A DNA stretch of 64,000 bases, taken from Cephalotus follicularis (Eukaryota > Streptophyta > Magnoliopsida > Oxalidales > Cephalotaceae). Location: NCBI GenBank assembly GCA_001972305.1, contig BDDD01001366.1, positions 186,001 to 250,000 of the forward strand, read 5' to 3'. Positions 53,546-64,000 of the stretch are shown in pieces. The stretch's first letter is position 1; each line of letters begins with the position of its first letter. The position numbers and the translations under genes were made by a program. Under the pieces are notes generated by a model. It was not told the origin of the DNA, searched no databases, and saw only the letters and a program-made list of their open reading frames with translations.

Positions 53546-55828
53546 TTTTGGGAACCTATGGCTCATAGGGCAGCGGAAGCACTCAATTTAAATTTTCGGT
53601 ATTATGGTGATTAACTTTAATTCGATCTGAATAGTTAATTCCCAAGCAATGGAAATACCCTAAAACCTATTATCAAAGAGTCCCAAATAATGTCCAAGAT
53701 CACTAATTAAATATACAATCAAAACTAAAGCCATCACCAAGCATCATGAAGATAAAATGAGGAGAAGAAAATATTACCAACGTGACGGACTCCTTCCTTC
53801 AAGTCAAGCTCCCTCTACTCTTTAATCCAAAACCAATAGCTCTAAGGCCTTCCTTTTACCACGGCAAGGAGGAGAAGATGGAGAGGTTTTTTGTTTAACC
53901 TAGACTAAATCAATCTAGGTAAAGATCCAATGTAATATATAAATGAATCTCCACCTAAAATGACTAAGAAAGTATATAAGGTTAGTTGATATGTAACTCC
54001 CCTTTATTGGAGACAAAGTGGCACTTTGTTCTTTTGGAATTGAAACCAACAGCCACGCAAGAGAGAGATGGGAGAGAGAGAATTATGTGAGAGGGAGAGA
54101 TTGCAAGAGAGATTGTGTCATTGTCGTGCATCACTTTATATATATATCAAAAGCAAAGCTTGATTAGTAAGTTATGACTTACAAAATATCTCTTTTGTCT
54201 TTTATGCCATAACTCTCTTTTGTCTTCTAGTGATTAATGCAACAATGAGTCATCACATTTTATCACTAAAATATCTCACATTTCATCACATACCGGCTAC
54301 ATGCATCTCCAAAATGGTGTTTGTCGTATATGCCAAAACTGGAGGAATGGAGTTGACAAAGTCAACTTATGTGTAATTAATTTGTGCATCATTTGGGCCT
54401 CCCAATATTAAACAATATTGAGCCCAAAATTAAAAGCCAAAATGGTCCACTCTTTGGCCCAAAATTAAGCCAAAATATAGGATTTAATCCCTAGCCCAAA
54501 GTACCCCAATGCTCTCTCTTTACAATAAGTTCCCAAAGCACTTAATGTAAATTCATATCAACCCTTCGCTTGAAATATTTTATCGTGGTACTGCATGGAC
54601 CCGAATCCAGCAAATAAAATATTGACTAGCAAAGTAACATCTCCTTGATGTCAACATTTTACTAAATGACATGTTTCTCTACACGTCAACCAGTTCAAAG
54701 TCAGGCAGGACCCGAAAGCCTGTCGATCTCCAGTATGATGATAAATTCCTAGATCATCCCGTTTGTCTGGTAGGACTATTCTAATAGTCATCGACTATTA
54801 AAATAGCCCCGGTGTGATCTCCAGTCACCCCCCGGATCCATGTATTACCACGTCTATCAATCAGGGACCGAATATCCAGTCACTTTATCCAGTCATCGGC
54901 ATATGTGTAGTGTTTCCCTCGTCATACTTAGCTCTGATCAACGGTCAAGGGTTTGGATGAATGTCACCCCTAGATTTAGCCGTGATACTAAATATCTATG
55001 ATCGCACTGAGACTATGACAGACCTCCCATGGAAACTACCCCGTCTCTGGTCCGTCTATAACCTGTACAAGATTTTAAGTCTGCAACGTACATAGACAAA
55101 TAGAGCTGGTCACCCTCAGCCCGGGCGTGACGATTCCTTGTTGCGCTCTCGCTCATACATCTCAATGAAGCTTCCACAAGACCCAAAGACAACCCTTTGC
55201 CAGCACGTGGCTAGTGATGGGGAAGGCGAAAATCAAAGTCAAGTAGTTACCACATAATGCATGCTAGCCGCTCAGGTCAAAGGAGACAACGTAGGCGTGG
55301 ACCTACTAGTCACCATAGACTATACACTATCGAGACCATAGGAATCCCTATTGACATGGGTATTGACTATCCAAATAGGGATCCTATTGGTGGGTCAGTT
55401 CAGCATCATGCATCTGCGCACGCACCCCACATTAGCTTTAGGATAATACCGAATGGTCCATAAGAAGATCCATCCTCCCTCCCTGGGAGCAAGCATAATG
55501 TGACAAGTCTTTACCATGGTTCAATGATGGCCCAAAGAAAGTGAACTTTTGACTTGGAACAGTTTAGTCACAGGGAATAAGGATCTCATTATCATGGCCT
55601 CCCTGGCAAAAGATCCAACCCTTTGATGTGACAGGGCTATATATGGAATACAGTTAATTAAAATTAATTATTTTGTTCCTTTTGGAAGGTTGGGATGAGC
55701 AATATAATCATGCCAATATAAATAAATTTGCACATAGAACACAAATAGAGTACAGAATTGTATAAATCAAGAGTGTATAAATACAAGCACCATACCACGT
55801 GGCTTGTAAGGACACCCCTAATCTAACA
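53546..55828 (-). repeat. 3' LTR of the Copia element (2283 bp)
   Basis: On the - strand it starts TGTTAGATTAGGGGTGTCC and ends with GAGCCATAGGTTCCC just before the CATAG duplication. The GAGCCATAGGTTCCC end is characteristic of Copia LTRs that lie next to a tRNA-Met primer site. Confidence 0.8.
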
Positions 55829-58800
55829 ATCTTCCACTTGGCCCTTCAAGCCACAACGACCTATAGCCCAAGCCCATTGCACTTTTGTGTCTCTCAAGTA
55901 TAGTGCTGCTCAAAGCCTTGGTAAGTGGGTCTGCTAAGTTTGCCTTTGTGGCAACTCTCTCTAAGGTGATGTCTCCTCTGTCAATGATCTCCCGGATCAT
56001 ATGATACCATAGCAATATATGTTTAGAGCGATGATTAGACCGTGGCTCTTTGACTTGTGCAACAGCCCCATCGTTATAACAGTATACCACAATCGGACGT
56101 GCAATGGTAGGAACCACATCGAGTTCAGTAATGAACTTTCGCATCCAAACAACTTCCTTTGCAGCATCGGAGGCTTCAACATACTCTGCTTCTGTTGTGG
56201 AGTCCGCAGTAGTTTCCTGTTTCGAACTCCTCCAGCTCACAGCACCGCCGTTCAGGACGAAAACAAATCCTGAAATGGACTTGTGATCATCCGGATCACT
56301 GTTGAAACTAGAGTCAGTATAACCCTCTAATTTCAATTCATTATCTCCTCCATAAGTCAAAAAGGTATCCTGAGTCCTTCTCAGATATTTGAGACCCTTT
56401 GACTATTTCCCAGTGTTTCTCTCCGGGGTCGGACTGAAATCGACTAGCCATACCCAAGGCATAAGCGACATTAGGCTTAGTACATAGCATGGCGTACATG
56501 ATGGAACCAACAGCTGAAGCATATGGCTGCCTACTCATGCGTGCCCTCTCCTCATCTGTCTGTGGAGACATCCTCTTGGAGATGTGCATTCCCCACGCTT
56601 GGAATTCACAAGGCCATACCGTTTCAGCACCTTGCTGATGTACTGGCTTTGGGAGAGCCCTGGCAACCTATTAGATCTGTCTCTACAGATCTTTATACCC
56701 AATATATAGGAAGCCTCTCCCAAATCCTTCTTGGAGAAGTTCTTGGATAACCATACCTTAACGGACTGTAACATACCCACATCATTCCCTATGATTAGTA
56801 TGTCGTCCACATATAGTACCAAGAAAGTGATGTTTGGGCCATCCTATTTTCGGTAGACACAAGGCTCATCTACGTTTTTGATAAAACCGAAAGTCTTAAC
56901 AGTTTCGTCAAAACAGATATTCCAGCTACGGGATACTTGCTTAAGGCCATAAATAGACCTTTGGAGCTTGCACACTCTTTGTGGATGCTCCCCGAATGTA
57001 AACCCCTCAGGTTGGGACATATAAATGTCCTGTTTAAGATAGCCATTCAAGAAGGCTGTCTTGACATCCATTTGCCATATCTCATAATCATAATGAGCGG
57101 CAACAGCAAGCAGTATCCGGATGGACTTAAGCATAGCGACTGGTGAGAAATTTTTGGTATAGTCGACTCCGTGTCTTTGCCTATACCCTTTCTCGACCAA
57201 TCACGCTTTATAAGTCTCTATCTTACTATCAACGCCAATCTTCCTCTTGAAGATCCATTTGTAACCAATAGGGTTAACACCCTTAGGTGCATCTACCAAG
57301 TTCCATACTTGGTTGGCGTACATGGAGTCCATCTCAAATTTCATGGCTTCAAGCCATGGCCTGGATTCAGTGCTCTTCACTGCTTCCTCGTGGCTAACAG
57401 GCTCGTCATCATCGATGTCATTGAGTTCATCAGTGCCCTCAATGAGAAAACCATATCTCTTAGGCGCTGTTACAACTCTACCTGATCTCCTCTCCAGAGG
57501 AATGCCTTCCTGAGATCCTTTCTCAGGTTGTGGTCCATCGCCAATTGTGTCTCTCTAGGGTTCAACCTCTAATTCCTCTTCATCTTGTGGGCTTTCACCA
57601 GGTGATAACTCTCTCAGTTTCACCTTACTCCCACTGCTCCCTGCAAGCAGGTGATCCTTCTCTAGGAATTTAGCAGTTCGCGAAACAAAAACCTTCCGTT
57701 CGCTGGAATGGTAAAAGTAGTATCCCATGCTCTCCTTAGGATACCCCACAAACCGGCAACAATCCGCTCGTGCCTCCAGCTTAGAAGCCTCTTGCCTCTT
57801 AACATAAGCTGGAGAGCCCCAAACCCTCAGATGGTTTAGGCTGGGTTTTCTCCCTTTAAATACCTCGTAAAGAGTGAAGGGGATGGATTTAGAAGGAATC
57901 CGGTTTAGGATGTGCGCTGCCGCTTGCAGCGCATAACCCCATAATGATATAGGCAGATCTGCAAAAGACATCATGGACCGGACCATATTCATCAAGGTCC
58001 TATTCCTCCGCTCGGACACACCATTATGCTGTGGTGTTCCGGGAGGTGTCCATTGAGAGTGAATTCTATTATCCCTAAGATAACCCAAGTTTTCAGCAGA
58101 CAGGTATTCACCACCTCGATCTGACCAGAGGATCTTAATGAGTTTACCCATTTGCTTTTCTACTTCTAGTTTGAATTCTTTGAACCTCTCAAAGGCCTCA
58201 GACTTGTGTTTCATTAGAAACACGTACCTAAACCGTGACAAGTCATCGGTGAAGGTAATGAAGTAGGCAAAACCTCCAATAGCATTGGCCGACATAGGTC
58301 CATAAACGTCGGTGTGGAGAAGCTACAGTATGTCAACTACCCTTTCCCCTACCCCAGAGAAGGGAGATTTGGTCATCTTGCCAATAATACATGGCTCACA
58401 CGTAGGAAAGGACTCCATGTCTTGGATGTCGAGAAGACCATCCTTAACCAAACGTGTTAATCTAGTATTGCTAGGATGACCTAATCTACAATGCCATATG
58501 TAAGAAGGATTTACATCGCTTATCTCTCTTAGTCTTTTAGTGCTAGTTCATGTTTGAATTGTTAAATCCATTTGTTGATTTGTATTTAAAACATAAATCC
58601 CATTGTCTACGTGTCCATCACATATAAGAACTTTGTTATGTATAATTCTACACCCATTTGCAGAAAAACTGAGCTCTATGCCCATATTATACAAATAGGA
58701 AACAGAAATAACGTTTCTTACAAGGTTCCCAACATAAAAACAAGGATCAAGTTTTAATACTTGCCCATTCAACAAAGACAACTCAAAAACGCCTACAAAA

Positions 58801-59872
58801 GTGGTGTGAATTCTTGACCCATCACCAAGGTGTAAGTCCAGTGCTTCCCTAGCATCAAGCTTTCTAGCTCTTCTTAGCCCCTGCAAAGAGTTATAAATAT
58901 TAGTTCCACAACCTGAATCCAAAACCCATGTTGAACTAACATTTTCAGCTAGAAAAAGCTCAATCATAAAAGTACCTGACCCTGAGGCACCTTCTGATAT
59001 GGACTTTTGGAACTCTCGGCACTGAGATCTCCAATGACCTCGCTTCCCATAATAGAAGCAACAGTCATCATCCTGAAGCTGTCGGATCGTGTCTTGGATG
59101 GCTTCCCCAACCACTGGCCCCACCGACCCAGTATATTGTCTTCATTTCTTCTTCTTCTTCCCTTTAGGAATCATGGGCACCTTGCCCTTGGACGTAGATC
59201 CTCTCGATCTGCCTTTTTAGGAGTTGTCCTGGAAGAAGTAGAAGGTAGAAGCATCACATTAGATATGGACTTTCCATGGTCCATGTCTGCTTCGGCAGTA
59301 CAAAGCATTTCCACAAGTCTAGGTAGATCAGTTTCCACCTTGTTCATGTAGAAATTTGTGATGAGTTGGGAGTATGACCGTGGAAGAGAGCAAAGCATCA
59401 GGTCAATGTAAAAATCATTGTCCATGGTGAGATCTAACTGAATCAGCTACTTAATGAGATCTATCATCTTCAGTCCATGTGCGTGGACTGAAGCTCCCTC
59501 GGTCATCTTTAGAGAAATGAGATGACGGGACAAGTTAAACCTCTCGGTCCTCGATCGTGATCCATACAACTCCTGAAGTCGGAGAAGTATAGCTCCAAGG
59601 GTTTCAAGTTTCTCATACTGTCTTTGCAATTCCGGGACCATACCCGAAATCGCTAGGCAACGAGTTTGCTCGTCCTCATCTATCCATTTGGCCCTCTTGG
59701 CCTTTTGCTCTTCTGTCGAAGTGGCTCCCAATATTGGGGGGCTCTCAGTCATGACATGAGCAAGCTTCATGCTCGTGAGTGCTAAGCGCAAATTGCGCTG
59801 CCAATCCATAAAGTTTGGACCCGTAAGCTTATTAGTTTCCAATATGCGTGAAAGTGTTATGCCAATTGACAT
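55818..59872 (-). pseudogene. Copia gag-pol fossil
   Basis: Reading leftwards: gag from 59872 (MSIGITLSRILETNKLTGPN) to about 59170; zinc-knuckle region near 59060 (YYGKRGHWRSQC); protease near 58930 (STWVLDSGCGTNI); integrase core 58295-57900 (FTDDLSRFRYVFLMKHKSEA, WSDRGGEYLS, TPQHNGVSERRNRTL); RT about 57200-56535 (YEIWQMDVKTAFLNGYLKQD, LYVDDILIIGND, KDLGEASYILGIKI); RNase H 56360-55818 (GYTDSSFNSDPDDHKSISGF, TEAEYVEASDAAKEVVWM, NLADPLTKAL). Integrase before RT marks Ty1/Copia. About ten breaks. Confidence 0.9.
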
Positions 59873-61154
59873 TTTAAACAGAGTCTGTATATATCTAGCA
59901 ACCTATAAAAGATGAAATATAAAAGAGAGTAAATTTAGAAGAAAACTCCATTTTAATGTTATTACCATAATCCTTGGTCTTTCGTAATTATGGCTCCTCC
60001 CACTATTCTAATCGTATCCCACACCCCCATGTGGAATTCGGAAAGGCTCTCGCTTCCTAGTGGGGATCGGAATCTATCCAGGATATCATAGTCCTAGCTG
60101 TAGCTGCGCAAACTATGATATCTAAATAGGTAGGTACGAGTACCAATTTACATTTTTGGGCTCTTCCCTTGAAATGTAAGATCCGATGCAATATTCGGCC
60201 TTCTGACCCTTATGGTCTCTACTGTAGCAAGATGGTAACCATAAGATCCCGGTATAAGTTAAACTCACAATCCTCAAAGAAATGAACTCGTTTTGACACC
60301 CACACGCTGTAGCCTGTCAGAATGTCAAAACATGATTATTTCCTTCCAGTGTACCTCACACTGAAATTGAATCGAAATGGTCATACGGGGGACCTCAACT
60401 GTAGCTGGTGCCATCCCCAATATGTCCACACCATTCAACGATGATTATGGAAGGCCAACGACAGGGCAGCCATATGCCCCACCGCTTATGGACTTATTAT
60501 TTATATAATTTGGAGGAATTTGGTCTCATCAATTTTATTAAATTACCAATGTCATTATTAGATAATTTAATTATCTTCCAATCCCTTTGGAATTGCTGAA
60601 CATGCTTGGACGTGTTTAGATTGTTTGTAAAAAGAAAAACATCCATCTCATGCATCCTAAAAGTGGCCTGACTTGGGACGTAAAACTATAAGTGATCACG
60701 TGAGCCAACGTGACGACTTGGTCTCCTAGGTGTACTAATTTAATTAACTCTATTACATTTTGCTACCACGCATACATGGTCTTCAATTGGTCTTGTATTT
60801 TTCTTCGATCCCCTCTTCAAGCTTGATTGGTCTCCTTTCTTCCATTTACATCCATTGTACAATGAAAGAAAAGAAATACAATTGAGGGAGAAGAGAACTT
60901 TATTCCCTATAAAATAAAGGATAAGAAAATAAACGGCGCGCACAGGCAACTTCATTACAGACCGAATGAATTTCATTAAATGTAATAAATAATTTAAATC
61001 ATCCACAAAAGAAACCATAAAACTATGTCTAGTCCCAAGCCTACTAGCATGCATAAGAAATTCAAAAATATAGCCATATATATAATTGAATTAACACCTA
61101 AAAAATTAATGTCCAATGGCTCATCGATTTCACCAATTTGACATAGTTTTATTC
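59873..61154 (-). other. Untranslated leader region of the Copia element
   Basis: About 1.3 kb lies between gag and the 5' LTR without a convincing ORF. The 59970-60500 part has GATCCCGGTATAAG and CCAATATGTCCACACC-type sequence. The part next to the LTR is AT-rich. A primer-binding site could not be recognised. Confidence 0.5.
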
Positions 61155-62782
61155 GATTTGAATTTTCGGCATTAGGGTGATTAACTTTAATTCGATCTGA
61201 ATAGTTAATTCCCAAGCAATGGAAATACCCTAAAACCTATTATCAAAGAGTCCCAAATAATGTCCAAGATCACTAATTAAACATGCCAAAATTGGAGGAA
61301 TGGAGTTGACAAAGTCAACTTATGTGTAATTAATTTGGGCATCATTTGGGCCTCCCAATATTAAACAATATTGAGCCCAAAATTACAAGCAAAAATGGTC
61401 CACTCTTTGGGCCAAAATTAAGCCAAAATATAGGATTTAATCCCTAGCCCAAAGTACCCCAATGCTCTCTCTTTACAATAAGTTTCCAAAGCACTTAATG
61501 TAAATTCATATCAACCCTTCGCTTGAAATATTTTATCGTGGTACTGCATGGACCCGAATCTAACAAATAAAATATTCACTAGGAAAGTAACATCTCCTTG
61601 ATGTCAACCTTTTACTAAATGACATGTTTCTCTACACGTCAACCAGTTCAAAGTCAGGCAGGGCCCGAAAGCCTGTCGATCTCCAGTGTGATGATAAATT
61701 CTCAGATCATCCCGTTTGTCTGGTATGACTATTCTAATAGTCATCGACTATTAAAATAGCCCCGGTGTGATCTCCAGTCACCCCCTGGATCCATGTATTA
61801 CCACGTCTATCAATAAGGGACCGAATAGCCAGTCGCTTTATCCAGTCATCGGCATATGTGTAGTGTTTCCCTCGTCATACTTAGCTCCGATCAACGGTCT
61901 AGGGTTTGGATGAATGTCCCCCCAAGATTTAGCCGTGATACTAAATATCTATGATCGCATTGAGACTATGACAGACCTCCCATGGAAATTACCCCATCTC
62001 TGGTTCGTCTATAACCTGTACAGGATTTTAAGTCTGCAACGTACATAGACAAATAGAGCTGGTCACCCTCAGCTCGGGTGTGACGATTCCTTGTTACGCA
62101 CTCGCTCATACATCTCAATGCAGCTTCCACAAGACCCAAAGAAAACCCTTTTGCCAGCACGTGGCTAGTGCTGGGGAAGGCGGAAATCAAAGTCAAGCAG
62201 TTACCACATAATGCATGCTAGCCGCTCAGGTCAAAGGAGACAACGTAGGCGTGGACCTACTAGTCACCATAGACTATACACTACTGAGAACATAGGAATC
62301 CCTATTGACATGGGTATTGACTATCCAAATAGGGATCCTATTGGTGGGTCAATTCAGCATCATGCATCCGTGCACGCACCCCACATTACCTTTAGGATAA
62401 TACCGAATTGTCCATAAGAAGATCCATCCTCCCTCCCTGGGAGCAAGCATAATGTGGCAAGTCTTTACCATGGTTCAATAATGTCCCAAAGAAAGTGAAC
62501 CTTTGACTTGGAACAATTTAGTCACAGGGAATAAGGATCTCATTCTCATGGCCTCCCTGGCAAGAGATCCAACCCTTTGATGTGACAGAGCTATATATGG
62601 CATACAGTTAATTAAAATTAATTATTCTGTTCCTTTTGGAAGGTTGGGATGAGCCATATAATCATGCCAATATAAATAAATTTGCACATAGAACATAAAT
62701 AGAATACAGAACTGTATAAATCAAGAGTGTATAAATATAAGCACCACACCACGTGGCTTGTAGGGACACCCCTAATCTAACA
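61155..62782 (-). repeat. 5' LTR of the Copia element (about 1.63 kb, shorter than its partner)
   Basis: Matches 53590-55828 from TTCGGCATTAGGGTGATTAA to the end CCCCTAATCTAACA, with high similarity but less sequence in between. The inner border is approximate. Confidence 0.8.
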
Positions 62783-63427
62783 CATAGCACCCCATCATAG
62801 ACCAATGGGCATGCTAAGGAGAGTTGATCGTCGAATGTACCCTCACCATTGACCGGTAATACATATCAGAAATCCTGGTACCCAGCATCAGAGTATAACA
62901 TAGTATAACAATATGACAAGTCACAATATCACAAATGTGAGAAGGTGACCAAGTCACCCAGAACATCAAGCATACACCCGCTCAGAAATCATATCACAAA
63001 TAAACATGCTCAACAAAAGACATACGGGATTGCAAATCCCAATCGAATCATAACACATCATGAAACATAAATGGGCACATGAATGTATAAGAATCTCAAA
63101 GACAAATAAAGATAGGAAGGGAATGTCCCACTCATGGATATCTCAACAAAACACAAAGAGAAGGTGACATTGTCACCAGAGTCAGAAATAATCATTCAGT
63201 TCACAACAATGGTATCACATCAAGGAAGTGCCTCGACAACTCAATCAAATACGAAAATCCAAATCCAACTCCAATTCCAAAACAAAGGTATCATAATCAG
63301 TGGACAAGATTGAACCAAATACCAGGGTATAAATCACATCAAGGCATTCCCAAGAATAAACGAGATAACAAAAGGAATGTCAAAAACAGGATCTCAAATG
63401 GATATAACAACAGCAACACTAACAATA

Positions 63428-64000
63428 TGTTGGCCTTTGCCACCCCGATTAAATGTCCACCACATGTTATTTTGATGATTAACAAACGTAATTTACTTGT
63501 ATGCATAATTCTTTAAGTTATAAATGCATTTACTCACTTAATCTTGTGTCCAAAGTTGTGCCAAGGTTGTGTATGCAGGTACAGGCAATTCCAGCCGACT
63601 GGAAGGCAATCCAGTCGACTGCCAGGCATTACAGTCGACTGCATCAGGATATCAGCCGACTGCCATGGGGTACAAATCAGGCAGAAGCTTCTGTATCATT
63701 TAACACCCAATCCAGCCGACTGAAACAGGGTAACAGTCGACTGCCAAGGGGTCCAGTCGACTGCCAGGGATTCCAGCCGACTGTCTTCAATTGTGCAAAA
63801 TCTGGCAGTAGGTTTTGTAACTTCCAAAATAGCCTCAACAGCCGACTGAAGCAGGGCATCAGCCGACTGTCAAGCACACCAGCCGACTGCCTACATGATC
63901 CAGCCGATTGCCCACTCCCAACGGCTATATTCAAATAAACGCGCCATCAATCCAGCCAGCTGCCGTCCAAATCCAGCCGACTGGATTTGTATCAGACAGT
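63428..64000 (+). mobile_element. SIRE-like Copia LTR, start only, rich in CCAGCCGACTG motifs
   Basis: Starts TGTTGGCCTTTGCCACC and resembles the solo LTR at 16167-17161 read on the - strand. From about 63590 to the window end there are at least fourteen CAG(C/T)CGACTG units at irregular spacing. The element continues beyond the window. Long open frames here follow from the motif repeats. Confidence 0.65.

Larger units (their letters stand above)
53546..62782 (-). mobile_element. Ty1/Copia element (Tork/TAR/Angela-like), full length in structure, decayed
   Basis: CATAG flanks the element (53541-53545 and 62783-62787). Both LTRs are recognisable and the - strand between them encodes gag, integrase, RT and RNase H in Copia order. 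A polypurine tract (GGGCCAAGTGGAAGAT, - strand) precedes the left LTR. Where the LTRs align they look only a few percent different. About ten breaks lie in the coding part, and the right LTR is shorter than the left. The lineage name is based on gag and RNase H motifs read by eye. Confidence 0.85.
51669..63427 (-). mobile_element. Tekay-like Gypsy LTR split by a Copia element; far end also interrupted
   Basis: TGTCACACCCGCTTCCGAC at 51669 resembles the reverse-complement start of the Tekay LTR (TGTCACACCC). The sequence runs to 53545, is interrupted by the Copia element, resumes at 62783 (CATAGCACCCCATCATAG) and runs to 63427, where a SIRE-like LTR begins. About 2.5 kb of host LTR is visible, close to the usual size. 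No coding domain is seen. It contains AGATCCACAA(A/G)GATAT-type low-complexity repeats (52330-52760). A unit with GACGCCGTTATTTCACGGAT occurs twice (about 53305-53420). Confidence 0.55.

Noticed and set aside
55257-55463. ORF MHASRSGQRRQRRRG, also found at 62211-62417, as a conserved small gene
   Set aside because: Both copies are the same place in the two LTRs of the Copia element, so the repetition reflects the LTR pair and not gene conservation.
63501-63938. 145-residue ORF at the right edge as a gene
   Set aside because: Consists mainly of translated CAGCCGACTG motif repeats (SRLPWG, PADW, STRLPR-type words) in the LTR; no domain.
1-64000. tRNA, rRNA or known non-coding RNA genes
   Set aside because: None recognised by eye; TGGTATCAGAG at 15374 is a primer-binding site, not part of a tRNA gene. 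A tRNA/rRNA search could not be run.

Overview
This is nuclear DNA of a flowering plant, probably a eudicot. It is AT-rich between genes, has spliced genes with GT-AG introns and is dominated by plant LTR retrotransposons (Ty3/Gypsy Tat and Tekay lineages, Ty1/Copia), with MITEs and CACTA remnants. The only clear host genes are two copies of one small secreted lipid-transfer protein gene (type IV, DIR1-like). Everything else of size is mobile-element sequence, mostly broken and often nested.

Layout. 1-8051: Tat-lineage element A (+ strand, 5' end outside the window): pol, hairpin minisatellite, antisense ORF, 3' LTR. 8052-12981: AT-rich DNA with a hAT-like MITE and lipid-transfer gene copy 1 (10164-10616). 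A single N at 12982 is a sharp break. 12983-24218: Tekay-type chromovirus (+), with a 995-bp Copia-type solo LTR inside its gag. 24219-25151: older scraps. 25152-29578: Tekay-like solo LTR (-) with perfect 5-bp target duplications, a probable nested insert and a long-armed MITE. 29788-30264: Tat LTR fragment. 30523-36444: Tat-type element C (-), carrying gag and protease but no visible RT, RNase H, integrase or antisense ORF, with a 2-kb expanded minisatellite; it ends at a second N (36444). 36445-38053: lipid-transfer gene copy 2 in a 1.6-kb duplicated block. 38055-39400: CACTA-type ends. 40255-51156: Tat-type element B (-), structurally complete (both LTRs, 5-bp duplications CTATT) though decayed. 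51669-63427: Tekay-like LTR interrupted by a 9.2-kb Copia element (53546-62782). 63428-end: start of another SIRE-like Copia LTR.

The most interesting system is the antisense unit of the Tat elements. Elements A and B both carry, between integrase and 3' LTR and on the opposite strand, a gene-like block of the family catalogued as 'putative gypsy-type transposon' (PF04195-like). In both copies its predicted N-terminus resembles the histone H3 tail (MARTKQTGR and MSRVKQTVR against MARTKQTAR). Downstream of it, exactly where antisense and pol transcripts would converge, all three Tat elements carry tandem units with an invariant CTCC/GGAG stem followed by a T-run, although the sequence between the stem arms has changed. 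Antisense ORFs and 3' tandem repeats are known features of the lineage. The H3-like start and the conserved hairpin unit are, as far as I know, not described.

The two lipid-transfer genes are 91% identical, keep the same 102-bp intron, and belong to a segmental duplication whose arms have since been invaded by different elements. Both Ns fall at sequence discontinuities, so distances across them should not be trusted. Divergence figures are hand counts on parts of the sequence; no database search was possible.
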